Source: Gnetum montanum (lineage: Eukaryota; Streptophyta; Gnetopsida; Gnetales; Gnetaceae). Taken from it: a DNA stretch of 64,000 nucleotides. Position 1 is the first letter of the stretch; every line of letters begins with the position of its first letter. The position numbers and the translations under genes were made by a program. This document shows positions 1 through 11,480 of the stretch, one piece after another. The notes under the pieces were generated by a model. The model was not told where the DNA came from. It ran no database searches and saw nothing but the letters and a program-made list of their open reading frames with translations. The stretch is from the NCBI GenBank assembly GCA_015680685.1, contig MNCI01036292.1, positions 677,254 through 741,253 on the forward strand. Direction: 5' to 3'.

Positions 1-554
1 TTTGTACGAAGACGTCGTTGTGGAGGCTTTTACATAGGAATCATTCATGAATGCTATTGATGCTTCTGAGGCCTATGCCCTGTTTAAAGAGCAAGTCAAG
101 ATCACGAAATATCCTGACTGGAAAGTTGACCTTCCCATAGGAGAGGCTACAACCGTCTACTTTACTCCAGATCTACCAAGGTGGATACCCATCAAAAGGG
201 AGAGAGCTACCGTAGCAGATGTTGCACTAGACAAAAGGCGTTGGATAGACATTACAGCAAAGGAGGTCTAGCATCACCTCAGGCTCAGCTTAGGCTAGAT
301 ACCCTTTGAGATAGATGCAGGCCCTTCTTAGGTTAGTTAATGTTTATTGTGCTAATGTTTATGCTGTATTGTAGTTTGCATTTGTTGCCCTAGCTGACCA
401 CTTTGACCCCACAATGCAGGCCCCAGAAGAGGGTGCAATGCCCGTAGAGGAAGGGAATAAAGAGTTAGTCAAGGATAGGGTAGGGGAAAAACATGTGAAG
501 AGGGATGATGCAGGGACGAATGGTGAAAACAATGCAAGCAGAGACAACCCATGA
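1..554 (+). pseudogene. 3' exons of the element-borne antisense gene (copy 3)
   Basis: Two exons are visible. The first runs from the window edge to about 331 and ends CTTCTTAG before a GTTAGT donor. Its longest open stretch (47-270) gives 74 residues, including the motif DLPRWIPIKRERA, and there is an in-frame stop at 268. The second exon follows a CAG acceptor at 417-419 and is open from 420 to the stop at 552-554. It encodes 44 hydrophilic residues beginning APEEGAMPVEEGN. The same exon ends and the same acidic terminal exon are seen in the minus-strand copy at 20200-22375 (last exon there begins GPSDVVEEEE). I do not recognise the protein family. Relative to the gag-protease remnant next to it (1040-3330, minus strand) the gene is antisense and convergent, with a repeat block at 720-930 between them, as in element B. 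The first exon is broken, so this copy is probably dead. Confidence 0.5.
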
Positions 555-719
555 CCACACGGGAATTTTGTTTGAAAATTTGAAATTTTGCATTTTTGAA
601 TTTTTGTGTAATGAGTTTTGCCAATATTGTTTGGAAGACAATAGTTTTGAGTAAAGTGAGAGGATTTTGCATCAACTTGTGTATTGCATATGTGCATTTT
701 GCATAGAATGTTCATGCTA
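555..719. other. spacer downstream of the antisense gene
   Basis: A T-rich stretch between the terminal exon of the antisense gene and the repeat block. No coding signal or RNA gene is visible. It may contain the gene's 3' untranslated region, but I see no unambiguous polyadenylation signal. Confidence 0.3.
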
Positions 720-930
720 TCATGTGCTAGTTTTAGGGCATTTTGGGCCATTGCGTAACATACCAAAAGGATGATGTATCAATAACAGCTTACTGATAAC
801 TTGTGCTATAGTTTTAGGTCATTTCAGGTTGTTGCTAGTTTTAGGCCGTTTCAAGCCATAGCGTAGCATTGCTAGTTTTAGGCCATTTCAGGACATAGCG
901 TAGAATTTCTAGTTTTAGGCTATTTCGGGC
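720..930. repeat. short tandem repeat block with a TTTTAGGCC core
   Basis: Four to five degenerate copies of a unit of about 50 bp. Each contains CTAGTTTTAGGCCATTTC followed by GGCCATAGCGTAG. Related cores occur at 41200-41250 downstream of gag-protease in element C and, on the opposite strand, at 19680-19975 in element B. In all three places the block lies just 3' of the protease region, so it looks like a resident part of the element family. Confidence 0.65.
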
Positions 931-1039
931 CATAGCGTAGAAGTATATGAGCGGTGTGTGGGCAAGAAGTAGTGGGGTCACTACGTTACATGAAGCTGCT
1001 TCTTGACCCGATGTAGGTTGAATGGGACATAAGGCCAAG

Positions 1040-3330
1040 GCACTCCACCAAGGCCTTCGTCTACGTCATTGCCTCCCACTTGGAAGGGTAATTCAGTCCA
1101 TGTGTTTTCATTTTGGGGGTCAACTTGCTAATCCAACCCCTCTATCAGGTAGTTACTGTAAGTTGCAATAGGTGCTTCATTCTCAGAGGTTATGACCTTT
1201 GAGCCTTCTTCTATGCGTACATTGTGGATCACTTGCATTGCTACTTCATCATCGTGGATCACCAATTATTTGCCTATGTAAGGCAAGTGAATTTCCTGGT
1301 GTATGGGTGAGGAGACAGCCCTAAGTTGTGCTAACCATGATCTTCCCAAGATCATGTTAAACCTAGGCATTTCCTCAACCACAATGAAAGTTGCGTTTGT
1401 GGGGAACCGGTCCCTCGCTATGAAGTTTATGTGAACTATACCCTTCACCACGACTCAAGCCCCATTTAATGACCCTAGGCATGTCATCATCATGGGTTTG
1501 ATCTGGTCAACAAAGCCTAGCTTGTTCACAATGGGGAAGGGGATGACATTCATGGCAGCCCTATCATCAACATGTACCCTTTAGATCCATTGTTGGTCAA
1601 CCCGAATTATGATGAAAAGGGGTGCCATAGTCACTTGACCCCCTTCGGGATCTTCCCTAATGGCATCACCGCAAAAGGTTAGTTGAGGCTATTCTGATCC
1701 TGTAGGCGCAGGGGGAAGCATGACCGAGTAGATTGCTTTTTTCTCTATTGGGATGTCTTCATTGACAAGAGTCACTATCAACATACGGATCAGAGCCTCA
1801 TGGTGTGGGATGGATGTCATGATCAGGTTGTACAAGCTCAATGTAGTGTTTTTTTGTTTTAGAGCTTATTTGACCTATGTGAGGGCATCTAAGAAGTCTT
1901 GGCCGCCCCCAGGTTTGACGCTTTCCTTTTCTTCTATTCGTCCCAGAAGATAAATTTCCTGAGGAGGGGCAACTTCGGATCTGGGTTTAGATCCTTGTCG
2001 ACAGAATGATGCAGGCTATGTGGTCTTGTTGACCTTCGTCTTTGGTGGTGAAGGTACAAATGCAGGGAGCAAAGACATAGGCTTGGGGGTACCTTTGACG
2101 ATACTTCCTTTTGACGACTTGCCCTCTAAGTGGACTTCTTAGCTTGCTGGCCAAGAAGGCTATTCAGTTGTTTCACGTGAGATAGGGGCCATCGAGGGTG
2201 TTAGCGCCCGGATGAGGAATGGAGCTAGATTTGTTAATGGACGAGGCCACATGGTCCTGCCAATAGATGGTGCAAAGGTGGATGCCCGTGGTGGGACTTT
2301 CAGGACAAATGGCTACTACGGGCTATGACCAACCGCCGGTGGTGCTCATGCACTGCATTGAGGCACACGAATCATGAATGGCTGCTGGGGTGGCCTAGGA
2401 TCATTATCAATGCCTATGGCATTGATTACATAACTAGCATTGTTGGCATTGAGGGGATCTATATAGACATGCATAGATTGGTTTTTAGGGTGTACTGGGC
2501 TATTTTCATCCAAGCTCAAGTTTCCCTGGTCGATTAATCTCTGGATGTCATCCTGCAATGCCAGGCAATAATCTGTGTTGTGACCACACTATTGGTGATA
2601 GTCACAAAACCTATCTAGCTTGAAACCCCTAGGAACTAGAGGCTCATTGGGCAGGGCCAAAGAGGGGTTCCTAAGGATCTCATAGTAGTGTTGATGTCTT
2701 GCGGTTGCTTCTTCCGACATTTACTTGTGTTGGATGTACCCCACTGCCAATAGTTGCTTCAGGAGTTCTGAAGGCTTAAGAGGTAGTGGGTGTAGTTTGA
2801 GTGATCCTTGCACTCAAAGTGGGGTTTGGATTGTTCAGCTGTCTTAGGTGTAGATATGGTAAGTTGTGGCACATGGCCCTATTTGGACATGGGGTTAGCC
2901 ATAGGTATGGCTGGTTTCTTGTTGCTCTTGCCACCATTGTTGCTAGGTTTGGATTTGGCCTTAGTTGCCACAGTGGCCACCATGGTTGTTGAGGCTTTAC
3001 CCTTTTCCTTCTTTACGAAGGTGTTTTTGTAAGCGATGTAAGCTGGGTCTTTGCTTTCCTCAGCCACATCTTGTATACTCTTAGTCTAAGCAAAGGCTTG
3101 GTTAAGAGTGTGAGGAGAGAGGCAGTATAGTTTAGACTTGATGAAGTTGTTCACTACACCCTTAAAGACAACCAACAGGTGCACCTCTGCGATAGACTCA
3201 CGGATCTCATTATTGCTCAATCCCAATGATCACTTCAATCACTTCAAGTGGGAATGTAGGCATAGTGTCTGCCTTTATTTCTCATTTTGGATTCTGCATG
3301 AGGTGAGAGAATGTTATCACATGTAAAATC
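1040..3330 (-). pseudogene. gag-pro: Ty3/gypsy (Tat-like) gag-protease remnant, element A2
   Basis: Reading the minus strand from about 3330 down to 1040 gives the gag-protease order of element C. Near 2600-2540 is a zinc-knuckle-like CDYHQ..GHNTDYC followed by LQDDIQRLIDQGNL. Near 1451-1266 is the protease C-terminal signature RFNMILGRSWLAQLR followed by SSPIHQEIHLPY. Gag packages RNA and protease matures the polyprotein in the cytoplasmic particle. The frame is interrupted by many stops and shifts. The gag N-terminal part, primer-binding site and 5' LTR expected above 3330 are missing. The remnant abuts copy 1 of the antisense gene, which lies on the same strand. Confidence 0.75.
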
Positions 3331-3417
3331 ATATTAGTCACAGTAGTGTAGCAAAGTCTGGCAACTCAAGAAGTCTAGCATAGCAAGCTAAATGTCTAGC
3401 GTAGTCACTTTACTTAC

Positions 3418-6400
3418 CCACTTCTAGATCAACTTGTCTGAGATGGCAGATCATGTCATCGATGATCCCTTGCATGAACATAAGCTTTTCAGGGGTCTTG
3501 GTCGATGGTTCCAACCAGATTAAGGGAGGTCCTGTAGTATTAACAGTAGTGTTTTCCATATAACTAAACGTGTCAATAATGATCGACATGGACTACAATA
3601 GAATAGGTGAGTAACGCAAACGACAATATAAAGGCCCCTACCCAGCAAACCCTCGGGGGTGATAGCGGGGGGGGGGGGGGGGGNNNNNNNNNNNNNNNNN
3701 NNNNNCGCCTATCGACATACTATCAAATATATTGTCAAACTCACCAACATCTAATTGTAGCTCCCCTTCTTGCTAGCTTAACACTATGGTAGTACCCTCT
3801 ATGTTCATTTGCACCTTCAATGATGAACTGCATCCAGTGAAAGAATCGTCAGTAGAACTTTCTTCCCGGTTCATGTGGGATTTCTCTTTATTCACTAGGG
3901 CCTTTTTTTTTAAGGCACCAGCATCCTCCTCATCATCAAAAAATTCCTTCTCATCTGCAGGAGCATTTTCCTCTTTGATGAGAGCCAATACCTTTGTGGC
4001 AGGGGTTCCTTCTCTCTTAACCAGGGCCCCTCCCTCTATGGTCAGGGCCCCTGGATCTTTATTGGCTACCCCTATTTTCGGTGCCGACACCTTCTTATCG
4101 CCTTCTTCTTATTTCTCTTCTTCCTATGGTAGCAAAGCATGTTTGCATTAGTTTATAGCATGTTAACTTAAAACGGATGCTATGCTATGTTATGCTTCCT
4201 AGCGGAACAAGCATTAACCAAGTAAGCGAATAAAAAAGAAAAAAGACAAAGGCATTTACCAATAGGTGGTTGTATCCTGCATAGCTTGAATCCCAATGCC
4301 CACCCTTCTTCTTCTTCCATACGAGGAGGTTTCCCTGCAGGACGAGACCTCTTTCACCAAAACTTGGTGATCACCATCTCCATGATGAGGTGTTTTCCTT
4401 GTGATATGCTACATGTAGTAGCAAGGGGTTCCTCTCTTACGCTATCCTGGCCACGAAAGTTACGATCCACCCGATACCTAGTCGTCATGGAAAATGACTC
4501 CCCAATTGCTTCTGGGGGATCTTAGGCTTGGGTGGTCTAGAAGACTTACCAAATCCATGGTTTTGAAATTTGGTTACGATCTTTCATAACCCAGACTCCA
4601 TTCTCATGAACCACCAAGAATTTCATGAAATGTCACAAGCAAGCTATTTAAAAGGCATGATGCATGTTGAAACAGGACTCGTGCTTCTTATGAAGTGAGA
4701 CCATTTTAGCTTGTAAGCCTTTACAGAGATGCCTAGCCCAGTTGTACCAAGCTCCCTCTTTCATGACCTCCCTCATCACCCAAGCTTGCTCAATCCCAAT
4801 GATCTTTCCTTGGGAAAGTAGCTTGGGGAAAGCGTGGGCACAAAAGATGGGGTAAATGTCCTTGGCTGCTCTCGGCTTTGCTTTTTCCATAAGGATCCCC
4901 TTTCACCCTTTCACCATTCCTAGCCATTCTTCAATATCCTCCTAATTTTTTGCCTCTTTTTTTGGTCTTGGCCCCTACAGGGAGACCATTAGCAGGGACA
5001 TCAAAGAGATCTACGAATAGCTGGTCATTGATTTTAAGGACCACCAGCACACCGTGCACACGTGTGGGAAAGTGGTCAACCTTTTCTAAAAATGAGTCAG
5101 CTAGGACCAGCATCTCAGCAATAGGGACGCTCGAGTTCATGGCCAGGAACAAGTCCATGAGGCCAATGTCCTAAAGATGTTTGATCAATGATTCTGAGGC
5201 CCCACTGTAAAGCCAGCGTTGAGTCTCATCTACTTCCCCGTACTTGAAGTAGATGTTGGCCTCATGATATTCAAAGGTGATCACCGTCACCTCCTTGAAC
5301 TTCTTAGCTGCTGTAATAGTTTGCAAAAAACTTAGACAAAAAAAGAAATAGCATAAAAATAGAAGCAACGCTTGAACATGCAAGCAACTCACTATTTAGC
5401 TTACCAGGTTTAAACGGTGATGGGAATGGTGGAAGATCCACCAATACATCTTCAATGGTGATCAGCCTAAAAGATTCCCAATCCCCATCCAACCAACCAA
5501 ACTCCTTGCATCTATCGTAGAGTTGGGAGTAATGGGTTGGGTAGGTTTTGTACTCACCCCCACATTGGCCTATCATGCCTGTGTGCATGTTCTTAGCAGA
5601 AGAAAATTCTCGCAGCACCATCCATGGCAAGGCCAACACATCCATGTCACCGTGAAGTCAATCCTTGTTGATAAAAAACCTAGTAACAAAAACACACTAT
5701 TAACATTTTCCTAGCATAGCAAGCTTTACATAGTGTAGCAGAACATGTTTATAGAACTCACCCACTAGCACAGTAAACTGTTCCTTGTGGGTTTTCCCAG
5801 ACCCAAGCCAGACACCTCAAATATTTTGAGCATTGACTGGATCCTTCTCCCTATTTGCTCCTGATTGTCCCATCCATCAAAAATCTTAGAATACCTTGAT
5901 TTGCCCCATGAAATAGGATTTCTATCATTACAGCTACTACCTCCTCCGACAAGTGTGACCAAATGATCACACTGAAGTGGTACAGGAGAAATTGTAGGAA
6001 TTCCTATGCACCTTCCTTGAACCAGACCGCCTACTATCCCACACGTGTGTGGGGTAGAGGAATGTTGGCCACTAGTTCACTTATGCAGCATAGGACCCCT
6101 ACGATTTCTAGGATAATCAACATTAGCCTTAGCACCACTCTACATAACAAATTTACAAATGTTAACGTCATGTTCAAGTGGGATTTGCATATAGCGTAGA
6201 AAAATTAACAGTTAGCAGGTAGCGTAGCATCACTCTCTCCATGCATGTAGCATAGAAAAAAACATGAAGGAAATAGCATAGCAGAATTAGCCTAGCATAG
6301 CAACGAAAAGGTAAACAAAAATATTTTGATAAGAAAGAATTCAATGTGCTACACTCATTTTGATAAATCTTCTATCTGACAAAATGATTTGCATTACGTC

Positions 6401-6915
6401 ATGATAGACACGTGTTCCGCTATCAAATCACTCTCAACCAAACCCACCTGAGGGTCATACGCTATGCTATTCACATGTTAAATTGCTAAAATCACCTAAG
6501 CTCCTACAGCAAGCTAGCCATAGCAATGGTGATTTAGGCAACGTTGCATGCAACCTTCGCGTAGCATCCATGCACACGCCGTGGCCAAATCAGCAACAGT
6601 GATGGCATAATGACCAGAATAGCAACAAAAAGATGATAGAAAAATGCAAATTGCATAACAAAAATCACAAAAACAAAAAGAAGAGAATATCATAGCAACT
6701 TACTAGGCCGATGGGGTCTCTTCTTCCACCACGACGTGCACCTGTGAAACATGCCCTAGGGTCTTCTTCACTTCATCCACCTTGGCAAGTGCTAGGTGCT
6801 TATGTTCTTTTTCCAGAGCCATCATTTCAGTCACTGATTCTTTCTTGCATGCTATGTTGAATTGCCTTGCTCTTAGCTAGCACAATTGCTCTATGCTCTG
6901 AATGAAGGCTCTCCA
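3418..6915 (-). pseudogene. multi-exon antisense gene of unknown function (copy 1)
   Basis: Six exon-like blocks with conventional splice sites, read on the minus strand: 6915-6704 (acceptor TAACAG, donor GTAAGT), about 6142-5762 (donor GTGAGT), about 5672-5405 (donor GTAAGC), 5310-4260 (acceptor TTACAG, donor GTAAAT), 4123-3721 (acceptor CATAG, donor GTATGT) and 3563-3418 (acceptor TTTAG, donor GTAAGT). The first block looks helical and charged (EKEHKHLALAKVDEVKK). The third holds a well-kept stretch including GWLDGDWESFRLITIEDV. The fourth includes KFLVVHENGVWVMKDRN, matched in copy 2 by KILVVHDDGGWVVQD. The fifth is acidic (EFFDDEEDAG). The sixth includes LMFMQGIIDDM, matched by FTFMQGIVEDL. 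Several in-frame stops and at least two frameshifts mark it as non-functional. I do not recognise the family. Some plant Tat-lineage elements are known to carry extra antisense ORFs, which may be related. The introns are full of TAGCATAGC motifs like those of the nearby LTRs. Confidence 0.6.
3667..3705. other. poly-G run and assembly gap
   Basis: Seventeen G residues (3667-3683) run straight into 22 N (3684-3705). The gap lies just past the end of the acidic exon of copy 1, inside an intron. It looks like a sequencing failure at a homopolymer, so the true length here is unknown. Confidence 0.95.
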
Positions 6916-7039
6916 CTGTTACAGTGAAAATGATAGATTTATCGAGAGTAAACCCTTATTTATACCTAAAACCATGAGAAGGGACTTGTCATTTTCTCTT
7001 TTCGATAGCATTTCCCCATAGCATAGCAACATTGTTTGC

Positions 7040-7450
7040 ATTATGATAGGTGGGCCTGACCAGAAACTTTGACCCACTTTAAACTAGCCATTAGCCTTCA
7101 TAAAACTAGCTAACTAGACGGTCCGCAAAGACCTTAAACTAACAGCTTCGAACTTTTGCATCTAGATGGTCCACAAAAACCTTAAACTAGCAGTTCTAAA
7201 CCATAGCGTTGATCTCATTAATGGTCCATAGAGACCTTAAACTAATATTTTGTAGTTTCACTAGAGTAGCTCATTAATGGTCCATAAAGACCTTAAAGTA
7301 ATACTTCATAGTTTCACTAGAGTAGCTCGTTAGCATTCCGTAAAGACCTTAAACTAATACTTCATAGTTTTGCTAGAGTAGCCCATTAGCGGTCCATAAA
7401 GACCTTAAACTAACAATTTTACACTTTTACATCCAGGTAGTCTGCTATGA
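7040..7450. repeat. minisatellite, about 48-60 bp unit, core CCTTAAACTA
   Basis: At least seven tandem copies. Each has the form GGTCCATAAAGACCTTAAACTAA, split by short variable spacers; the 7200-7400 part is the most regular, with a unit near 59 bp. The ACCTTAAACTAGCA core is shared with arrays at 11080-11480, 19680-19975 and 40800-41040. The block separates the antisense gene (left) from the pol region (right). Confidence 0.8.
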
Positions 7451-7595
7451 CTTTAAATTGGCAAGTTACAAATTTTGCATCATATTTTATAGTTATTTTA
7501 ACTGTTCACATCTCATTGTTGCTTTACAAATGCTTACTATCCACTGTTGCTACAAACAAGTATCCCTTGACTAGGCATTCATCTCATTGTAGCAA
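7451..7595. other. spacer before pol
   Basis: A short linker between the minisatellite and the first readable pol frame. I see nothing assignable in it. Confidence 0.3.
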
Positions 7596-9290
7596 GTCGA
7601 GCAAGAATGGTAATGCACCATGATCTCTCTTCACCTTTAGCCTTGCCAAGTCCACACGGTGAGCTTGCGAGACAACTGAACCTAGAGTCAATAGACTGGG
7701 ATTCACCCATAGAAAGCAATGTAGCATCCTTAGAAACATCCCCATACTGGCGTGAACATATGGTCCAAGCCCTAAATTTAGAGACTGGGGATGTAACTAA
7801 GGATCCTCTCATTGAGACGCCTATGACTACATCCAGGGGGGAAATAAAAATGTTAAATATTAGTTCCCTCCTAGACTCGCAAATGCACAAAGATGTAGCC
7901 AAGGTATTGTAGAAAAACATCAAAGTATTCGTGTGGTCTTACAATGACATGTCGGGTTTAGATCTGAGGCTCATATAGCATAATATTGTCTTAGAGCCGC
8001 AGATGAAAGTAGTTAAACAAAAGGCTCACAAGATTAAATTGGAGATCGCACTAGTCGTAAGTGATGAAATCACCAAGCTCTATTAGTCTAGTTTCATCCG
8101 AGTAGTTGACTACTCAGAGTGGGTGTCAAACATCATCGTGGTTTCTAAGAAAATGGGAGGAATACGAATCTGTATAGACTTTTGGGATCTGAACAAAGCC
8201 ACGATCAAGGATAACTTCCCACTACCGAGTATCGATCAACTCATCAACACTATGGCTGGTCATGCTGTGTTATCCTTCATGGATGATTTCTCCGACTACA
8301 ACCAAATTCGCACCAACCCAGATCATCAGTTAACACAACCTTCATGACCACGTAGGGTACTTTCTATTATACGATGATGCCCTTTGGGCTCAAGAATGCT
8401 GGAGCAACTTACCAGAGAGCCATGACTTACATCTTTAGAGACTACATCCTAGAAATGCTGAACGATTATGTGGATGATATAGTAGTCAAATCTAAAGAGT
8501 TTGATGATCACCCCAATGATCTAAGTGTAGTCCTGAAGCATTGCTAGATGCATGATTTACGCCTTAGCCCAAAAAAGTGTCTCTTCAGGGTGAGAACCGG
8601 ATGCATGTTAAGGTTTGTAGTATCAATGGGCGGAATACAAGTGGACCTTGACAAATTTAAGGCCATTGTTAATCTAGAAAACCCTACAAACCTTAAAGAA
8701 TTACATGGGTTGCAAGATAGGGTACAATTCATCAGGAGGTTTATAGCGAAGTTGACTAACAAGTTACACCCCATGCAACATCTACTAAAGAAGGGGGTTA
8801 ACTTTGAATGGACAACACAATGCAAATAAGCCTTTGATGATCTGAAGAAAGAGTTTTTACACCTCTCAACTATGTACCCACTATAGAGGGATAAGCCTTT
8901 CTTCATCTACCTTGCCACCTTTGACACATCTATTGTGGGACTGTTATGTCAAAGGAAAGACGATAGCTCTGACATTCTAGTGTATTATCTAAGTCATGCA
9001 TTGATAGCATATGAGGAAAAATACAATGAGATGGAGAGAAAATACCTTGCTCTAGTCGTTGCATTAAAGAAATGGAGGCATTACCTATTTTTTATTAAAG
9101 TTAACATCATTTGGAAGAGCAATGTACTCCGAGCTATCACAAACAATTTTTATGAGAGCAACAGGATAGCCCGGTGGAAAGCTATGACAGTGAAATTAGA
9201 TCTACATTATATGAGCCAATCATTGATAAAAGGTCAAGCTATAGCAACGCAACTTACAACCTCACTTGTCAATGATTAGGCAATCATAGA
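7596..9290 (+). pseudogene. pol: Ty3/gypsy (Tat-like) pol: reverse transcriptase and RNase H
   Basis: This part would copy element RNA into DNA inside the particle. A pre-RT linker is open from 7607 to 7909. RT motifs follow: SNIIVVSKKMGGIRICIDF and LPSIDQLI near 8123-8250, MPFGLKNAGATYQRAM near 8377, and an intact catalytic YVDD box near 8470 (YVDDIVVKS). The primer-grip side (MGGIQVDLDKFKAI) and the connection segment follow to about 8830. The first RNase H domain lies at 8893-9280 (FFIYLATFDTS, then YNEMERKYLALVVALKKWRHYL). The reading frame changes once near 8330-8350, and stops interrupt it at 7910, 7978, 8545 and 8827 among others. The domain order and the second RNase H downstream place it in the Tat lineage. 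Confidence 0.88.
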
Positions 9291-9334
9291 TCCCGAATTC
9301 CCTAAGTAGCATGTTAGCACTATCAATGCCATCC

Positions 9335-9604
9335 CGTCACATCTTGAAGCTACTTTACATTTCAACGGTGCCTTGACCGCGCAAGGAGGTAGTGTAGCTA
9401 CCATCATCACGTTCCCCTCTAAGGAAATACAATCTTTTGCTTATTGTTTTACGTTCCTTTGTACAAACAACGTGGCAGAGTATAAAAGGTTACTTAGGGG
9501 CCTCTTAGCAGCCCAAGCATTAAGCATCCAACACCTGGTGATTCGCAAGGATTCACAACTCATTGAGAATCAAATCACTGGGGTCTACACCTACAGCCCT
9601 ACTG
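9335..9604 (+). pseudogene. pol: second (archaeal-type-like) RNase H domain of a Tat-lineage pol
   Basis: About 85 residues between the first RNase H and integrase show the pattern of the extra RNase H found in Tat/Ogre pol proteins: HFNGAL, then CTNNVAEYKRLLRGLLAAQAL, then RKDSQLIENQITGVY. The acidic residues of NVAEY and KDSQL are kept. The first catalytic aspartate, normally in an FDGA-like motif, is asparagine here (AAC at 9364-9366). This suggests loss of activity even before the later frame breaks. The domain is a useful lineage marker for element A. The frame shifts again just after it, near 9604-9612. Confidence 0.75.
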
Positions 9605-9611
9605 TGACTTA

Positions 9612-11057
9612 GTGAAACATTTTCTTAAACATTTTGTAACAGCGGACGTTCAACACATGTTGTTTAATGAAAACACTGTAACACACACCCTAGCCACCCT
9701 AACATTAAACGTGCCACCACAATTGTTCGCAAGTTTGCTAGCTTTGATTACTGAGTGTACAGAGCCTATCACTCAGGAGGTACACGTAGTCTCTATTAGT
9801 GCTACAGATACCCAAGAGTGGTATGCCAACATTAAAGCCTACCTACAACATGGCGAGCCCCCAAGAGGATTGACATCTACCCAGAGAGATGAAATTCGCA
9901 AGCATGCTGAGCAATATATGCTCATGGGAGATGTATTATGCAAACGTTCCTATGACGGGATATTACTAGCATGCATAAATGAGGAGCAAGCATAGAAGGT
10001 CATTAATGAGGTGCATGAGGGACTGTGTGGTGGACACATAGCACCTAGGTCCATGGCTACAAAAATCAGATGCCTAGGGTACTACTAGCCTCACATGGAG
10101 TGTGATTGCCTAGCCAAAGTCAAAACCTATGACAGGTGCCAAAGGTATGAAAATCTTATACACATTTCGCCTACAGAGTTGCATCCAATGCAGATCATGT
10201 GGCCCTTCCAATGATGGGGACTAGACATCATAGGACCTATCATGCCTAAGTCTTCCGTAGGGCATAGCTTTATCATCATCGCCATCGAGTATTTTACAAA
10301 GTGGGTGGAGGCTATTCCCCTGAGGAAGACTACATCCCAGCAAGTTTTCCATTTTGAATTAGACAACATCGTAACAAGGTTTGGGGTTCCCATGACTATT
10401 GTGACTGACAACGGGCCATAGTTTAGTAGTGCGGAAACCAAAACCTTCTACATAAATCTTGACATCAGACAATCGTTCTCCTCGCCATACTACCCACAGG
10501 CAAACGGATAGGTAGAAGCTACCAAAAATTCCATCATCAACTTGCTCAAGAAAATTCATGACAACAGCAAGAGAAGATGGCATGAGCAAATCCTCTATGT
10601 GATATGGGCTTACAAGACGACATGCAGGACTATGAAAGGTAAGACTCCTAACAGTCTTGTTTATGGATTTACAACAATGTTACCTCTTGAGTTGCAGGTA
10701 CCATCACTTCAAATGATCCTATCAAATGTCATCAGCAAAGCCTAGAACAATGAGTCAAGGATCATCGACCTTGACTCGATAGAGGAGGAGCGTGCATAGA
10801 TACTTGGCCGCATAGAGCAATATTAGAGTAGGCAACGGTAGAAGCATTATGCAAACCCACATCAACAACCAGTAAATAAGGGAGACCTCATCCTCAAGGT
10901 TGTTCATGAACATGTGAATAAATTCTCAGCAAACTGGGAAGATCCATTCATGGTCATAAAAGCCTATGGGAATGGGGCCTTTAAGCTGGCAGACATGGAT
11001 GGCAACGAGTTCGCAAATCCTGTTAATAATTCATACCTCAAGCCATACTACATTTAA
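9612..11057 (+). pseudogene. pol: Ty3/gypsy integrase and pol C-terminus
   Basis: The frame is open from 9612 to 9995 and then continues with scattered stops to TAA at 11055-11057. The N-terminal zinc-binding region is at about 10010-10145 (GGHIAPRSMATK, then KTYDRCQRY); the first cysteine of the final pair is tyrosine (TAT at 10128). The catalytic triad is still legible: Asp in GLDIIGP (10224), Asp in TDNGP (10407) and Glu in VEATK (10515). However, the glutamine before VEA has become TAG (10509), and another stop (10212) precedes WGLD. The C-terminal module GDLILKVVH...NPVNNSYLKPYYI ends the protein. Integrase would insert the cDNA into chromatin; this copy cannot encode a whole enzyme. Confidence 0.88.
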
Positions 11058-11079
11058 AGCATGAGCAAGGTGAGAAATC

Positions 11080-11480
11080 ATCCACTATGATGTAAAACTA
11101 GCAAACCAATGTCCACTACCATGTAAAACTAGCAAAGGTAAGCACATCCACTATGTTGTAAAACTAGCAAAGCACATCTGCTATGATGTAAAACTGGCAA
11201 AGCTCATCTGCTATGATGTTAAATTGGCACAAACAGTCTGCTATGAATATAAACTGACATAGGTTGTCCACCATGATGTAAAACTTGCAAAACACGTCTG
11301 CTACGATGTTAAACTGGCATAGACAATCCACTACGACTTTAACTGGCCTATCCACCATCTACTATGATGATAAGCAAGAACTGCGATCTTTTGGGACCTT
11401 AAACCAGCACACAGTGGTCTGCTAGGAGCTTAAACTAGCACAACCACCATTTGCTATGATGATTAACTAACACAATGGTC
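11080..11480. repeat. minisatellite, about 30-bp unit, core CTATGATGTAAAACTGGCA
   Basis: About a dozen tandem units starting right after the pol stop codon. The best units read CTGCTATGATGTAAAACTGG followed by CAAAGCNCAT, with units near 30-37 bp. The 64-residue open frame on the opposite strand here (11164-11358) is a product of the repeat, not a gene. The same unit is found inside gag of elements B and C (25258-25345; 44110-44220). Confidence 0.85.

Noticed and set aside
359-766. Open minus-strand frame of 135 codons
   Set aside because: It spans the spliced last exon of antisense copy 3 and AT-rich spacer in reverse; no domain and poor composition.
3786-4151. Open plus-strand frame of 121 codons
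   Set aside because: It is the reverse of the acidic exon of antisense copy 1, whose splice sites and similarity to copy 2 favour the minus strand.
11164-11358. 64-codon open frame on the minus strand with a regular CQFNIIAD-like peptide repeat
   Set aside because: It is the reverse reading of the 30-bp minisatellite after pol; regularity comes from the DNA repeat.
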